DNA of 64,000 nt from Hypericibacter sp049323455 (GCA_049323455.1 JBMONF010000038.1:62001-126000); one strand, 5' to 3'; positions 14,111 to 23,901 are shown, counted from the first letter of the stretch. The notes: generated by a model not told the origin, from the sequence alone. Program-made: numbers and translations.

Positions 14111-16366
14111 ATGGTCAGGCTGCTGCCCTCCTCGCTCGCCCTCCTGCTGCTGACGGGCTGCTCCCTGTTCACGCCCCTGCCTCAGCCGGCCACGCTGGCA
14201 CAGCGCCTGGCGATGTTCCCGACCACGCATCTTCCGCTCGACCGCCCCGTCGCGATCTACTGGGACGATCACCAGATCCCCTTCATCGAGGCCGAGACGG
14301 ATCACGACGCCGCTTTCGCGCTCGGCCTGGTCCACGCCCATCTGCGCCTGGGCCAGATGGAGATCATGCGCCGCATCGCCGAGGGCCGCATGGCGGAGAT
14401 GGGCGGGCCGCTCGCCCTCGACATCGACCGCAGCTTGCGCATCCTCGACCTCGGCAAGGCGGCGCCGGCGATCCTGGCCCGGATGCCGCCCGCAACCCGC
14501 GCCTGGCTCGACGCCTTCGTCGCCGGCATCAATTATTACCAGGCGCAGGCGGACCCGCTGCCGCACGAATATGCGCTTCTGGGCCTGAAGCGCGAGCCCT
14601 GGCGGCCGGAGGAGATCGTCGCCATCGGCCGCCTCGCCTCGGTCGACATCACCTGGCTCATCTGGTTCCGCCTGCTTCCTTACCGCAACACACCGGAATG
14701 GCCGGCGCTGTGGGCGCGCATCGCCGGCGCCGCGGCGTCCTCCGCGACGAGCTTTGCCACCCCGGCACAAACGAGCCTGAACGCGCTCGAGACCCTGCTC
14801 ACGCGCACCGGCAAGTCCGGCAGCAACAGCGTCGCCATCGCCGCCGCGCGCAGCGCCGCCGGCAGCGCCCTCATCGCCACCGACCCCCATCTCGGCATCT
14901 CGCTGCCCAATCTCTGGCTCATCGCCGGCATCAAGTCGCCCTCCTATCATGCGGTCGGACTGATGGTGCCGGGCCTGCCCTTCGTCGCGGTCGGGCGCAA
15001 CCCCTGGATCGCCTGGGGCGGCACGAACTTGCGCGCCGCCGCGAGCGATCTCTTCGACGTCTCGAGCCTGCCCGCCGACCAGATCGCGGCGCGCAAGGAA
15101 AAGATCCGCGTGCGCTGGTGGTTCGACAGCGAGGTCGAGCTGCGGGACAGCCCTTACGGACCGGTGATCTCCGACGCGCCTGTGCTTTCGCTGCGCAAGG
15201 GCGAGACGCTGGCGCTGAGCTGGATCGGCCATCGGCCGACCGACGAGATGACCGCCATGTTGGGCGTCAACCGCGCGAAAGACTGGAACGAGTTCCGGCA
15301 GGCGCTGGACGGCTTTGCGCTCTCCTCGCAGAACTTCATCTATGCCGATGCGCGCGGCAACATCGGCCAGGTCACGGCGGCGCAACTGCCGGCACGCCCG
15401 AACACGCCGCCGCCCGACATCGTGCGCCCGCTCTCCGACGCCGGTGCCTGGGATCGCATCATAACCTCGAAGGACCTGCCCAGCATCTACGACCCGCCGC
15501 AGGGCTTCGTCGCCTCGGCCAACAACCGGCCGGCCGAGAGCCCGATCAAGATCGGCTATTTCTTCTCAGGGAACGACCGCATCGAGCGCCTGCGGTCGCT
15601 GCTCGCTGCCAAGACCGGCTGGACGGTCGAGGATCTCAAGCGCCTGCAGCTCGACACCTGGAGCCGCTCGGCCGTGGCCTTGCGCGACGCGCTGAAGGCG
15701 CGGCTCGCGGCGGCCGGCGCCTTCGAGGCGAGAAACGCCGACGAGCAACGCGTGCTCGATCTCGTCGCCGGTTGGGATGGCCGTTACGACACCGCCTCGC
15801 GCGGGGCCGTCGCCTTCGAGGCGCTGATGGCCGGGTTCATCGGCGTCCTCTACGACGACACCGCGCGCGCCGTTCTCGACGCCGGCGGCGATCTCTACGA
15901 CAGCCTCCTTCAAGACCTGCCGCAGATCGACGACGCGCGCCTCGCGGCAGCCTTGCGGACGGCGCTGCCGGACGCGGCGAAGGCCGTGGCCCGCTATGGC
16001 AGCTGGGGCGAGATGCATCGCCTGCCGCTGCAGCATCTTCTGGGCGGGCTGCCGCTCATCGGCGGGCGCTACCGCTTCGGCGACCGGCCGGCCGCGGGCA
16101 GCAGCGAGACCCTCGACAAGACCGCGCATGCGCTGACCGCGGCGCGCAACGAGACGCGCTACGGCACGCAGGCGCGCCACATCTCCGACCTCGCCGATCC
16201 CGACGCCAACTGGTTCGTGCTCTTGGGCGGCCAGGACGGCTGGTTCAACAGCGCCAACTTCCTCGACCAGGTCGATCCCTTCATGCGGGGTCAGCTGATC
16301 CAGGTGCCGCTGCGGATCGAGACCGTGCGCGCCCGCTTCACCCACCGCCTCGATCTCAGTCCGTGA
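14111..16366 (+). CDS. Penicillin acylase-family lipoprotein (Ntn hydrolase)
   Basis: The 751-residue product begins MVRLLPSSLALLLLTGC, a lipoprotein signal with the lipid-modified cysteine at 17, so the mature enzyme is anchored in the envelope. The alpha segment carries YWDDHQIPFIEAETDHDAAFALGLVHAHLRLGQME, typical of the family. Self-cleavage is expected before Ser238 in KSGSNSVAI, which becomes the N-terminal nucleophile of the beta subunit; TDPHLGISLPNLW follows. Family members hydrolyse amides such as N-acyl-homoserine lactones, beta-lactam side chains or peptides; the substrate is not predictable here. ATG 14111 gives the lipoprotein signal immediately, while an in-frame ATG at 14066 would bury it behind 15 residues. 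The gene stands alone between repeats. Confidence 0.85.
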   Translation: MVRLLPSSLALLLLTGCSLFTPLPQPATLAQRLAMFPTTHLPLDRPVAIYWDDHQIPFIEAETDHDAAFALGLVHAHLRLGQMEIMRRIAEGRMAEMGGPLALDIDRSLRILDLGKAAPAILARMPPATRAWLDAFVAGINYYQAQADPLPHEYALLGLKREPWRPEEIVAIGRLASVDITWLIWFRLLPYRNTPEWPALWARIAGAAASSATSFATPAQTSLNALETLLTRTGKSGSNSVAIAAARSAAGSALIATDPHLGISLPNLWLIAGIKSPSYHAVGLMVPGLPFVAVGRNPWIAWGGTNLRAAASDLFDVSSLPADQIAARKEKIRVRWWFDSEVELRDSPYGPVISDAPVLSLRKGETLALSWIGHRPTDEMTAMLGVNRAKDWNEFRQALDGFALSSQNFIYADARGNIGQVTAAQLPARPNTPPPDIVRPLSDAGAWDRIITSKDLPSIYDPPQGFVASANNRPAESPIKIGYFFSGNDRIERLRSLLAAKTGWTVEDLKRLQLDTWSRSAVALRDALKARLAAAGAFEARNADEQRVLDLVAGWDGRYDTASRGAVAFEALMAGFIGVLYDDTARAVLDAGGDLYDSLLQDLPQIDDARLAAALRTALPDAAKAVARYGSWGEMHRLPLQHLLGGLPLIGGRYRFGDRPAAGSSETLDKTAHALTAARNETRYGTQARHISDLADPDANWFVLLGGQDGWFNSANFLDQVDPFMRGQLIQVPLRIETVRARFTHRLDLSP

Positions 16367-16399
16367 GGGCAGGTTTCCCATTTCGAGATCGCGCCCGTC

Positions 16400-16625
16400 A
16401 CCCTCTCCCTACCCTCCCCCGTCAAGGCAGGGGTATCGCATGTGACGCCCTCATCCTTCGAGACGGCCGCTTCGCGGCCTCCACAGGACGAGGGGGTCTC
16501 ACGAAATCTCGCGGATTTCCTCACGCCTCGCGGAGGGCCGAAGGCCCGTCTCGAAGGGCGAGGAAATCCGCTCCGCAGCCACATGCGATAGCCCTACCCT
16601 TGCGGGAGGGGGTAGGGGGAGGGGT
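16400..16625. repeat. Nested composite palindrome (226 bp)
   Basis: The outer arms are a pyrimidine-rich block running into GGGGTATCGCATGTG (to 16444) and its inverse CACATGCGATAGCCC followed by a purine-rich block (16580-16625). Inside lies a second, unrelated palindrome: CCTTCGAGACGGCCGCTTCG (about 16452-16471) pairs imperfectly with CCGAAGGCCCGTCTCGAAGG further right. The structure is best read as one palindromic element inserted into another. Confidence 0.8.
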
Positions 16626-16658
16626 ATCACTTCGCTCGATGCGAAAACCGTCTCGGCC

Positions 16659-18197
16659 ATGATCGACGCCACGCCGCTCCTGCGCCTCTATGCGCGCCGG
16701 CGCCGCGCGAGGCTGGCGGCCGAGGACGCCGTCGCGATGCAGGAGGCGCAGCTCCTGCGGCTCCTGCGCCGCGCGGCCGAGACGCCCTTCGGTCGCGCCC
16801 ATGGCTTCGAGCGCATCCGCAACGTGGCCGAGTTCCAGGCACGCGTGCCCTTGCGGTCTTACGAGGATTTCTGGCGCGACTGGTGGCAGCCGCGTTTCCC
16901 CCATCTCGCCAACGTCACCTGGCCCGGGGCCATCCCCTTCTTCGCCGTCACCTCGGGCACCAGCAGCGGGCGCACCAAATACATCCCGGTCTCCGCGGCG
17001 ATGCTGCGCGCGAACCGGCGCGCAGCCCTCGACATCCTGGTCCATCACGTCACGCATCGCCCGCACAGCCGCGCCCTCGGCGGCCGGATCTTCATGCTCG
17101 GCGGCTCGACCGCGTTGAAAGAAGAGGCGCCCGGCATCCGGAGCGGCGATCTCTCCGGCATCGCCGTCGCCCGCACGCCGCTCTGGGCCAGGCCCTTCGC
17201 CTTTCCGCCGCGCGAGGTGGCGCTGATGGAGGACTGGGACGCCAAGATCCAGGCCTGCATCGCGGGCGCGCCCACGGCCGACATCCGCATCGTCACCGGC
17301 ACGCCGAGCTGGCTTCAGATCCTGTTCGACCGCCATGCCGCCGCAACCGGCAAGCCAGCGCTCGCGCGCGCGCTCTACCCCGCGCTCGAGCTCCTGGTCC
17401 ATGGCGGCGTCAACTTCCAGCCCTATCGCGCCCGCTTCGAGGCCTTCCTCGCCGGCAGCCATGCGGAGCTGCGCGAGGTCTATCCCGCGAGCGAGGGCTT
17501 CGTCGCCATCGCCGACGAGGGCCCGACGGATGGCCTGCGCCTCCTCGCCGACAACGGGCTCTTCTTCGAGTTCGTGCCGATCGAGGATCTCAGCGCCGCT
17601 CATCCGCGCCGCTTCTGGCTCGCGGATATCGAGTGCGGGGTTGACTATGCCATCCTCGTCACGAGCTGCGCCGGGCTCTGGGCCTACATCCTGGGCGACA
17701 CCGTGCGCTTCCTGTCGTGCCGGCCGCCGCGCCTCGTCGTCACCGGGCGGACCAGCTACATGATGTCCGCCTTCGGCGAGCATCTGATCGAGGCCGAGAT
17801 CGAAGAGGCGGTGGCCAAGGCCGCAGCCGCCATCGGCGCCGACGTCAGCGACTTCGCCATGGGCGCGCTCTTCCCCGAGCGGCCGGGCGAGGTCGGCCGC
17901 CATCTCTTCGTTGTCGAGTTCGCGGCCCCTGTCGCGCCGGCGCCGCTCGCCGCTTTCGCCAGGACGCTCGACGCCGGGCTCGCCGCCTTGAACGACGACT
18001 ACCGCGCGCATCGCGCCGGCGATGTCGGCATGGCCGCGCCCGAGATCGAGGCGGTGCCGGCGGGATTCTTCGCGCGCTGGATGAAGGGGCGAGGCCGGCT
18101 CGGCGGCCAGCACAAAGTCCCGCGCGTGATCGTCGACCAGAGTCTCTTCGCCGACCTGCGCAGGGCGGTGGAGGAGGCGAAGGGATGGAGCAGGTAG
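16659..18197 (+). CDS. GH3-family acyl-adenylate/amidosynthetase-like enzyme
   Basis: The 512-residue product belongs to the GH3 branch of adenylate-forming enzymes. The ATP-binding P-loop-like motif is FFAVTSGTSSGRTKYIPVS. It is followed by YPASEGFVAI (the Y-x-x-S-E-G adenine region), FEFVPIEDL, LVVTGRTSYMMSAFGEHL and a C-terminal DEGARGRLGGQHKVPR-like lysine strand (MKGRGRLGGQHKVPRV). Plant GH3 enzymes conjugate auxin or jasmonate to amino acids. Bacterial homologues are common, and their substrates are mostly unknown. It is cytosolic. It is the last gene before a low-GC restriction-modification island, which makes it the likely left border of that insertion. Confidence 0.85.
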   Translation: MIDATPLLRLYARRRRARLAAEDAVAMQEAQLLRLLRRAAETPFGRAHGFERIRNVAEFQARVPLRSYEDFWRDWWQPRFPHLANVTWPGAIPFFAVTSGTSSGRTKYIPVSAAMLRANRRAALDILVHHVTHRPHSRALGGRIFMLGGSTALKEEAPGIRSGDLSGIAVARTPLWARPFAFPPREVALMEDWDAKIQACIAGAPTADIRIVTGTPSWLQILFDRHAAATGKPALARALYPALELLVHGGVNFQPYRARFEAFLAGSHAELREVYPASEGFVAIADEGPTDGLRLLADNGLFFEFVPIEDLSAAHPRRFWLADIECGVDYAILVTSCAGLWAYILGDTVRFLSCRPPRLVVTGRTSYMMSAFGEHLIEAEIEEAVAKAAAAIGADVSDFAMGALFPERPGEVGRHLFVVEFAAPVAPAPLAAFARTLDAGLAALNDDYRAHRAGDVGMAAPEIEAVPAGFFARWMKGRGRLGGQHKVPRVIVDQSLFADLRRAVEEAKGWSR

Positions 18198-18229
18198 AGT
18201 TCGCGGCTTGCCGGGGAATATTTGCAGAC

Positions 18230-18249
18230 TTATACAATTTTTGGTATAA
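18230..18249. promoter_or_regulatory. Inverted repeat upstream of the restriction-modification operon
   Basis: TTATAC and GTATAA flank 8 bp as a perfect 6-bp inverted repeat, in an AT-rich patch 128 bp before the methyltransferase start. It may be a promoter -10 region or an operator. A TTGACG at 18267-18272 and a GTCGAC site at 18285-18290 lie just downstream. Confidence 0.4.
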
Positions 18250-18376
18250 GAACATAAAGAGAACACTTGACGGCGACTCGGGTTGTCGACAGATTGATCC
18301 GCGGTAAGGGTCGAGTCACAGGCATGTCGAGTCGCTGGTTGCAGGTTGTCCGGGCACTCCACTTGGAGTTCATGCG

Positions 18377-20056
18377 ATGACACTTATTGACGCGACTTCT
18401 TCCCGGAGAATACCCCGGGGATCTTCGGTGAGCCTGCTGGAGCCTGGCACAGGCGACAGGGGTGCATCGCGGATCATCCCCATCGAGACCGAGCTTCTTT
18501 CCGTCCTGCGTGCTCTGCTGCCGCATGAAGCCCTGCTTTCTTCCATGGAGAAGGAGATACTTGCGGCCGCGCGGCCGGCTGACCCCGCACAGGTTGCTGC
18601 CGCTCGCAGGTTGATCGAGCAAGGCGATGACCCTTTGGGGGATGTTCTCTGCCGCTTGCGTACACAGCAAGAGCGACGGGCCAGAGGCGCGATCTATACA
18701 CCGACCGCCATTGTGCGAAGCATGGTTGCATGGGCGGCAGCACAAGATGCTGCGCCCGACCGGATCATTGATCCCGGTGTCGGTACTGGCCGCTTCCTTC
18801 TAAGGGCCGGCGCGGAATTCCCCAGCGCTCAGCTTGTCGCGATTGACATCGATCCGCTAGCGCTTCTCATTCTTCGAGCCAATGCTGCTGTGCTTGGAAT
18901 GGAGGGGCGGCTCAGCGTTCACTGCGAAGACTATCGTCGAGTCGATCTGCCTGCGATTGCCGGCCGGTCGTTGTTTATCGGAAATCCACCCTATGTTCGC
19001 CACCACGATATCGATGCGGCAGGAAAGGCGTGGTTTGCGCACAACACCAAGAGACTCGGCCTAAAAGCCAGCAACCTTGCGGGCTTGCATATTCATTTCT
19101 TTGTCCGCACCAGACAGCTTGCCCAATCCGGCGATCTAGGCGCATTCATCACTTCTGCCGAGTGGCTGGACGTCAACTATGGATCGACCCTTCGGCAGAT
19201 GTTGATGGATGGACTCGGTGGCACGGGCTTACATGTGCTCGCCCCCGATACGATGCCCTTTGACGCGACAACGACAGGCGCCATTACTTGCTTTCACGTC
19301 GGTCATAGGCCGAACGCTTTCACGGTGAGGTCGGTCACGTCGATCGATGCACTGGGTCGCCTGGATAAGGGAAACCTGATTGCTTGGAAAACCGTGGAGC
19401 AAACCCACCGGTGGTCATGTCTCATGCGCGGTGTAAAGCTACGACAGGCTGGGCATATTGAACTCGGCGAATTGTTTCGTGTGCATCGCGGCCAAGTGAC
19501 GGGTAAGAACAGCGTTTGGATCGAAGGAGCTTATCGAGGCTCGCTGCCGGCTTCCGTGTTGTTTCCCACGATCACGCGTGCCGACGAGCTGTTCGCCGCC
19601 GGGCCGGCGCTTGCCCGAGCGACCCATCTCAAGCGCGTCATTGATATTCCCGGGAATCTGGCCTGGCTCAACGAGAACGATCGCGCTCTCGTCGACGACT
19701 TCCTCAAGTGGGCCAAGGCGCAAGGAGCGGATCAAGGCTACATTGCGCAACATCGGAAGCGGTGGTGGTCAGTCGGGCTTCGAGAAGCCGCCCCGATCTT
19801 GTGCACCTACATGGCTCGCCGACCACCCGCCTTCGTGCTCAACACTGCTGGAGTAAGACATATCAACATCGCTCACGGCCTGTACCCTCGCGAAGCATTG
19901 GCGCCTTCGATCCTTGAGGGCGTGGCCCGGTTCCTCAGGGCGAATGTGAGCCTGGAATCCGGCCGCACCTACGCGGGTGGGCTAACCAAGTTCGAGCCCA
20001 AAGAGATCGAACGCCTCATCATTCCGCATCCGGACAACCTGCATGCCTCTACCTAA
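18377..20056 (+). CDS. Adenine-specific DNA methyltransferase of a XamI-like R-M system
   Basis: The 559-residue protein has the gamma-class order. A helical N-terminus is followed by AdoMet motif I DPGVGTGRFLLRAGAEFP, the acidic strand VAIDIDPLALLILRANA, and then catalytic motif IV FIGNPPYVRHHD (residues about 200-206). The C-terminal 250 residues should hold the target-recognition domain. It probably methylates adenine in the sequence cut by the partner nuclease, protecting host DNA. It overlaps the nuclease gene by 14 bp, so the two are translated together. Base composition and codon use are less GC-rich than in flanking genes, consistent with horizontal acquisition. Confidence 0.88.
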   Translation: MTLIDATSSRRIPRGSSVSLLEPGTGDRGASRIIPIETELLSVLRALLPHEALLSSMEKEILAAARPADPAQVAAARRLIEQGDDPLGDVLCRLRTQQERRARGAIYTPTAIVRSMVAWAAAQDAAPDRIIDPGVGTGRFLLRAGAEFPSAQLVAIDIDPLALLILRANAAVLGMEGRLSVHCEDYRRVDLPAIAGRSLFIGNPPYVRHHDIDAAGKAWFAHNTKRLGLKASNLAGLHIHFFVRTRQLAQSGDLGAFITSAEWLDVNYGSTLRQMLMDGLGGTGLHVLAPDTMPFDATTTGAITCFHVGHRPNAFTVRSVTSIDALGRLDKGNLIAWKTVEQTHRWSCLMRGVKLRQAGHIELGELFRVHRGQVTGKNSVWIEGAYRGSLPASVLFPTITRADELFAAGPALARATHLKRVIDIPGNLAWLNENDRALVDDFLKWAKAQGADQGYIAQHRKRWWSVGLREAAPILCTYMARRPPAFVLNTAGVRHINIAHGLYPREALAPSILEGVARFLRANVSLESGRTYAGGLTKFEPKEIERLIIPHPDNLHAST

Positions 20057-20987
20057 CACCTCGCCGGTTCCAAATACATGGACCGACGAGGAACTCACGA
20101 AACACGCAGAACGTTCATTGCATGCTTTTGTTGACCGCCGTCTTGCGGAGCCGGGGACGAAATATCTCGAGCACATCGCGGCGCGCCGAAAATCGATTGA
20201 GCGCCTGTTCAAACTCCTGAATCCAATCGATCCAACGAATCCCGATCCAGCCGTTGTGCAGGCAATCCTTCTCGATGACGATCTTAGTGATTCCTTGCGC
20301 TATATGGCCGGGCCACCGATCTCAGAGGACGATCTTGGCGTCGTAGTCACCCGCTCGACGAAGCGTCTCACAAAGAAGGCTATCAAGAACGATCCAGCAT
20401 TGGCCCAAGCCGTCTTGAAACTGATCTGTCGTATAGCTGATTCCTCACGAGCGCCTTGGGTAAGAGAACAACGAAAACCCAGAGCGCACGAGATCAAGCA
20501 GGCGATTCGCGCGACGGCCGCTCTCCATGCCGCACAGACGATGCAAACCGAACGTCGCCGCTATGGCCGCGAGGTGGAGGCGCAGCTGTGCAATCGTCTG
20601 CAAATCGAAGGTTTTCAGAAGACGCCTGCCCCCAAAGGCGGAAAAGTTAATGCACCCAAGGACTACCCGAAGGCAAAAAGTTTCTACGGAGAATGCACCG
20701 TCTATGGTCGAAAGACGGACCTTCTTATCGGCTTGCCGGATGGACGCATCGTCGCTGTCGAGGCGAAAGATTCGTCGTCGGTGGTAAACAGCGTCAAGCG
20801 CGTCCTGAACGACACCGCTGCGAAAGCGAAGGCCTGGGGCGTCAAGGCTGGAGAACAGCTCGTGCCCGTTGCACTCCTCTCGGGTGTCTTCGGGGTCGAG
20901 AATCTGAGCGCCGCCCAAAAAAGCGGTCTGTATCTCGTTTGGGCACACGATCTCGACAGCTTCGTCGTCTGGCTTGCTGCACAATAG
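20043..20987 (+). CDS. XamI-family type II restriction endonuclease
   Basis: The 314-residue protein resembles the XamI restriction-enzyme family. Its catalytic PD-(D/E)XK core is visible as YGRKTDLLIGL and RIVAVEAKDSSS, giving Asp226, Glu240 and Lys242. SVVNSVKRVLNDTAAKAKAWG follows as in the family. XamI itself cuts GTCGAC; whether this homologue has the same specificity is not shown by the sequence. The frame is intact, so the system may be active. The methyltransferase gene comes first and overlaps by 14 bp, an order that favours protection before cutting. Confidence 0.82.
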   Translation: MPLPNTSPVPNTWTDEELTKHAERSLHAFVDRRLAEPGTKYLEHIAARRKSIERLFKLLNPIDPTNPDPAVVQAILLDDDLSDSLRYMAGPPISEDDLGVVVTRSTKRLTKKAIKNDPALAQAVLKLICRIADSSRAPWVREQRKPRAHEIKQAIRATAALHAAQTMQTERRRYGREVEAQLCNRLQIEGFQKTPAPKGGKVNAPKDYPKAKSFYGECTVYGRKTDLLIGLPDGRIVAVEAKDSSSVVNSVKRVLNDTAAKAKAWGVKAGEQLVPVALLSGVFGVENLSAAQKSGLYLVWAHDLDSFVVWLAAQ

Positions 20988-21034
20988 AACGCTTGTAGGT
21001 TTGACCGCGCCAGACAGCGATAAGGTCCTGGGTC

Positions 21035-22381
21035 CTACAACCTCTCCCCGCGCGTGAGCCGCGGCAGGTCGCCGACGAGGCCCATGGCGTGGCGCATGAA
21101 GAGGCGCTTCAAGGGCGGCAGGCGGTTGACGGCCCCGAGCCCCAGATCGCGCACCAGGCGCAAGGGCGCGAGATCGTTCGAGAAGAGCCGGTTGAGCAGA
21201 TCGGTCGCCGCCATCAGCATCATGTTGTCGAAGCGCCGCCAGCGCTCGTAGCGCGCCAAGGGCTCGCCGACGCCGATATCGAGCCCGAGCCGGTGCGCGT
21301 CCACGATCGTCTCGGCCAGCGCCGCCACGTCGCGCAGGCCCAGATTGAGGCCCTGGCCCGCGATCGGATGGATCGCATGGGCCGCGTCGCCGACGAGCGC
21401 CAGCCGCGGCGCCACATAGCGCTCGGCATGCTGGAGGCGCAGCGGATAGGCCCAGCGCCCGCCCAAGAGGCGGATGCGCCCCAGCGAGGTTCCGAACCGG
21501 CGCTCGATCTCGCGCGCGAAGGCGTCAGGATCGAGCGCCATGATCGCCGGCACCAGCTCGCGCGTCTCGGTCCAGACGATCGAGGAGCGATGGCCGCTCT
21601 CGTCGTCCACCATCGGCAGCACGGCAAAGGGGCCCGAAGGCAGGAAATGCTCGTGCGCCACATGCCCGTGCGGCAACTCGTGGCCGATGGTGCAGACGAT
21701 GCCGCTTTGCGGATAGTCCCAGGCGGTGATGCGGATGCCGGCGGCCGCGCGGATCGGCGAGCCGCGCCCGTCGGCCGCGACCACGAGGCGCGCCAAGAAC
21801 GAGGTCCCGTCCTTGAGCCGAAGCTCGGCCATGCCGTCATGCCGCGCGAAGCCGACCGCGTCAGCCGGCGCCAAGTGACGGATTTGCGGGCGCGCCGCCA
21901 CAGCGGCCAGAAGCGCCATGCGGATGGCGCGGTTCTCGACGATATAGCCCATCGGGCCGGGCTTGGCCGGCGGCGCGCGGCGTCGGCCGATCCCCGCACC
22001 GCGAACCGCCGCCGGCTCGGCCAGATCGCGGTGATCGTAATGCAGGAACAGCAGCGAGGCGGGCTCGCCCACGCGCGCGTCCGAGACGCGGATGTCGAGG
22101 ATCGGGCAGGCGGCCCTTGCCATGCCCGCCCAGAGGCCCAGCCCCTCCAGCACCCGCTTCGAGCCCTCGGCGATGGCCGAGCTGCGGCCGTCATAGCCGG
22201 CCGCCTGCCGCTCCGCCGCGGGCAGGCTGTCGGCGACGGCCACCGACAGCCCCGCATCGGCGAGCGCCACGGCGAGCGTCAGCCCGACCATGCCGCCGCC
22301 GGCGACGGCGACATCGGCATCGGGGGCGCGCCGGGCGTTCGCGGCGGGCGCGGCAGCCTGCTCAGTCTCGTTTTCGCTCAT
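21035..22381 (-). CDS. UbiH/UbiF/VisC/Coq6-family FAD monooxygenase
   Basis: The 448-residue product is a class A flavoprotein hydroxylase. VAVAGGGMVGLTLAVALADAGLSVAV binds the ADP part of FAD, VVAADGRGSPIR is the DG motif, and LVGDAAHAIHPIAGQGLNLGLRD is the GD motif that ends the FAD site. These enzymes hydroxylate the ring in ubiquinone synthesis at the inner membrane; which ring position is not predictable from sequence. ATG 22381 starts the acidic leader MSENETE; ATG 22393 is four codons upstream. It is divergent from amtB. Confidence 0.87.
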   Translation of the reverse strand: MSENETEQAAAPAANARRAPDADVAVAGGGMVGLTLAVALADAGLSVAVADSLPAAERQAAGYDGRSSAIAEGSKRVLEGLGLWAGMARAACPILDIRVSDARVGEPASLLFLHYDHRDLAEPAAVRGAGIGRRRAPPAKPGPMGYIVENRAIRMALLAAVAARPQIRHLAPADAVGFARHDGMAELRLKDGTSFLARLVVAADGRGSPIRAAAGIRITAWDYPQSGIVCTIGHELPHGHVAHEHFLPSGPFAVLPMVDDESGHRSSIVWTETRELVPAIMALDPDAFAREIERRFGTSLGRIRLLGGRWAYPLRLQHAERYVAPRLALVGDAAHAIHPIAGQGLNLGLRDVAALAETIVDAHRLGLDIGVGEPLARYERWRRFDNMMLMAATDLLNRLFSNDLAPLRLVRDLGLGAVNRLPPLKRLFMRHAMGLVGDLPRLTRGERL

Positions 22382-22599
22382 GGAACTCACCATAGCGCCG
22401 CGGACACGAGGCTTGTAGGGCCGGCGTGACGCCCTGCCGCTGCCCAAATCCGCGCCAGATTGCTCACGCCCTCGCCACGGCCGGCTGCGCGAAAATCGAA
22501 AACGCTCGGGAATCCGGCCCTGCGGGCAGTTGGCACGAATCCTGTTTAGGGCTGCGGGTGAATCGATACGGGATCCATTCGCGCTCCGGAGGGTTTTCG

Positions 22600-23901
22600 A
22601 TGTCCAGACTGCTCTTCCTGCTGCTTCTGCTCCTCGCCACCCCGATGGTCGCTGTCGCGCCTGCCGCCGCCGCCGAGCTCCAGCTCGATCGCGGCGACAC
22701 CGCCTGGATGCTCACATCGACGGCATTGGTGCTGATGATGACGGTGCCGGGCCTGGCGCTCTTCTATGGCGGCATGGTGCGCAAGATCAATCTGCTCGCC
22801 ACCATGGCGCAGAGCTTCGTCATCGCCTGCCTCGTCACCCTGCTGTGGATGATCGCGGGCTACAGCCTCGCCTTCAACGGCAGCGGCGCTTTCATCGGCG
22901 ATCTCGGCCGCTTCATGCTGCGCGGCATGGGCACCGGCACGGCCAACGCGCTGGCGCCGACCATCCCCGAGCCGGTCTATATGACCTACCAGATGACCTT
23001 CGCCATCATCACCCCGGCCCTCATGGTGGGCGCGATCGCCGACCGCATGAAGTTCTCGGCCGTGATCGCCTTCGCCTCGCTTTGGCTGCTCTTCGTCTAT
23101 GTGCCGGTCGCGCACATGGTCTGGGGCGGCGGCCTGATCGGCGCCCAGGGCGCGCTCGACTATGCCGGCGGCACCGTGGTGCATATCAACGCGGGTATCG
23201 CCGGCCTGGTGGCCGCGCTCGTGCTGGGGCCGCGCACCGGCTATGGCAGGACCGCCTTCACCCCGCACAATGTGGGGCTCTCGGCCATCGGCGCCGGCCT
23301 GCTCTGGGTCGGCTGGTTCGGCTTCAACGCCGGCTCGGCGGTGGCCGCCGACGGACGCGCCGGCATGGCCATGGCCGCGACCCAGATCGCGACCGCGGCC
23401 GCCGCGCTCTCCTGGATGGCGTCGGAGTGGGTCTTGAAGGGCAAGCCCAGCCTGCTCGGGATCATCTCGGGCGCCGTGGCGGGCCTGGTCGCCGTCACGC
23501 CCGCTTCGGGCTTCGTCGACGCCTCGGGGGGCCTGTGGATCGGGCTCGTCGCCGGCGTGGCCTGCTTCTTCGCTTCCTCGAGCCTCAAGAACGCGCTGGG
23601 CTACGACGATTCGCTCGACGCCTTCGGCGTGCACGCGGTCGGCGGCATGGTTGGCGCCATCCTGACCGGCGTGTTCGCGACCATGGCGGTGACCGGCTCC
23701 GAGACGCCGGTCGGCTGGATCGACGGCAATGCCGCCCAGGTCGGCACGCAGCTCTACGGCATCGCCATTACGGTCGTCTACGACGCGGTCGTCACCTTCG
23801 CGATCCTCAAGCTGGTCGGCTGGGTGATCGGCCTGCGCGTGACCTCGGAGGAGGAACGCGAAGGCCTCGACATCGTGCTGCACGGCGAATCGGTCGCCTG
23901 A
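22600..23901 (+). CDS. amtB: Ammonium transporter (Amt/MEP family)
   Basis: The 433-residue inner-membrane channel starts with a cleavable signal (to PAAAA) and then about 11 membrane helices. Characteristic stretches are DTAWMLTSTALVLMMTVPGLALFYGGMVR, VHINAGIAGLVAALVLG with the first pore histidine, and FGVHAVGGMVGAILTGVFA with the second. It conducts ammonium/ammonia and in most Proteobacteria is gated by GlnK. No glnK lies beside it here, since its upstream neighbour is the divergent UbiH-type gene, which is a departure from the common glnK-amtB pair. GGAGGG 6 nt before ATG 22600 fixes the start. Confidence 0.93.
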   Translation: MSRLLFLLLLLLATPMVAVAPAAAAELQLDRGDTAWMLTSTALVLMMTVPGLALFYGGMVRKINLLATMAQSFVIACLVTLLWMIAGYSLAFNGSGAFIGDLGRFMLRGMGTGTANALAPTIPEPVYMTYQMTFAIITPALMVGAIADRMKFSAVIAFASLWLLFVYVPVAHMVWGGGLIGAQGALDYAGGTVVHINAGIAGLVAALVLGPRTGYGRTAFTPHNVGLSAIGAGLLWVGWFGFNAGSAVAADGRAGMAMAATQIATAAAALSWMASEWVLKGKPSLLGIISGAVAGLVAVTPASGFVDASGGLWIGLVAGVACFFASSSLKNALGYDDSLDAFGVHAVGGMVGAILTGVFATMAVTGSETPVGWIDGNAAQVGTQLYGIAITVVYDAVVTFAILKLVGWVIGLRVTSEEEREGLDIVLHGESVA

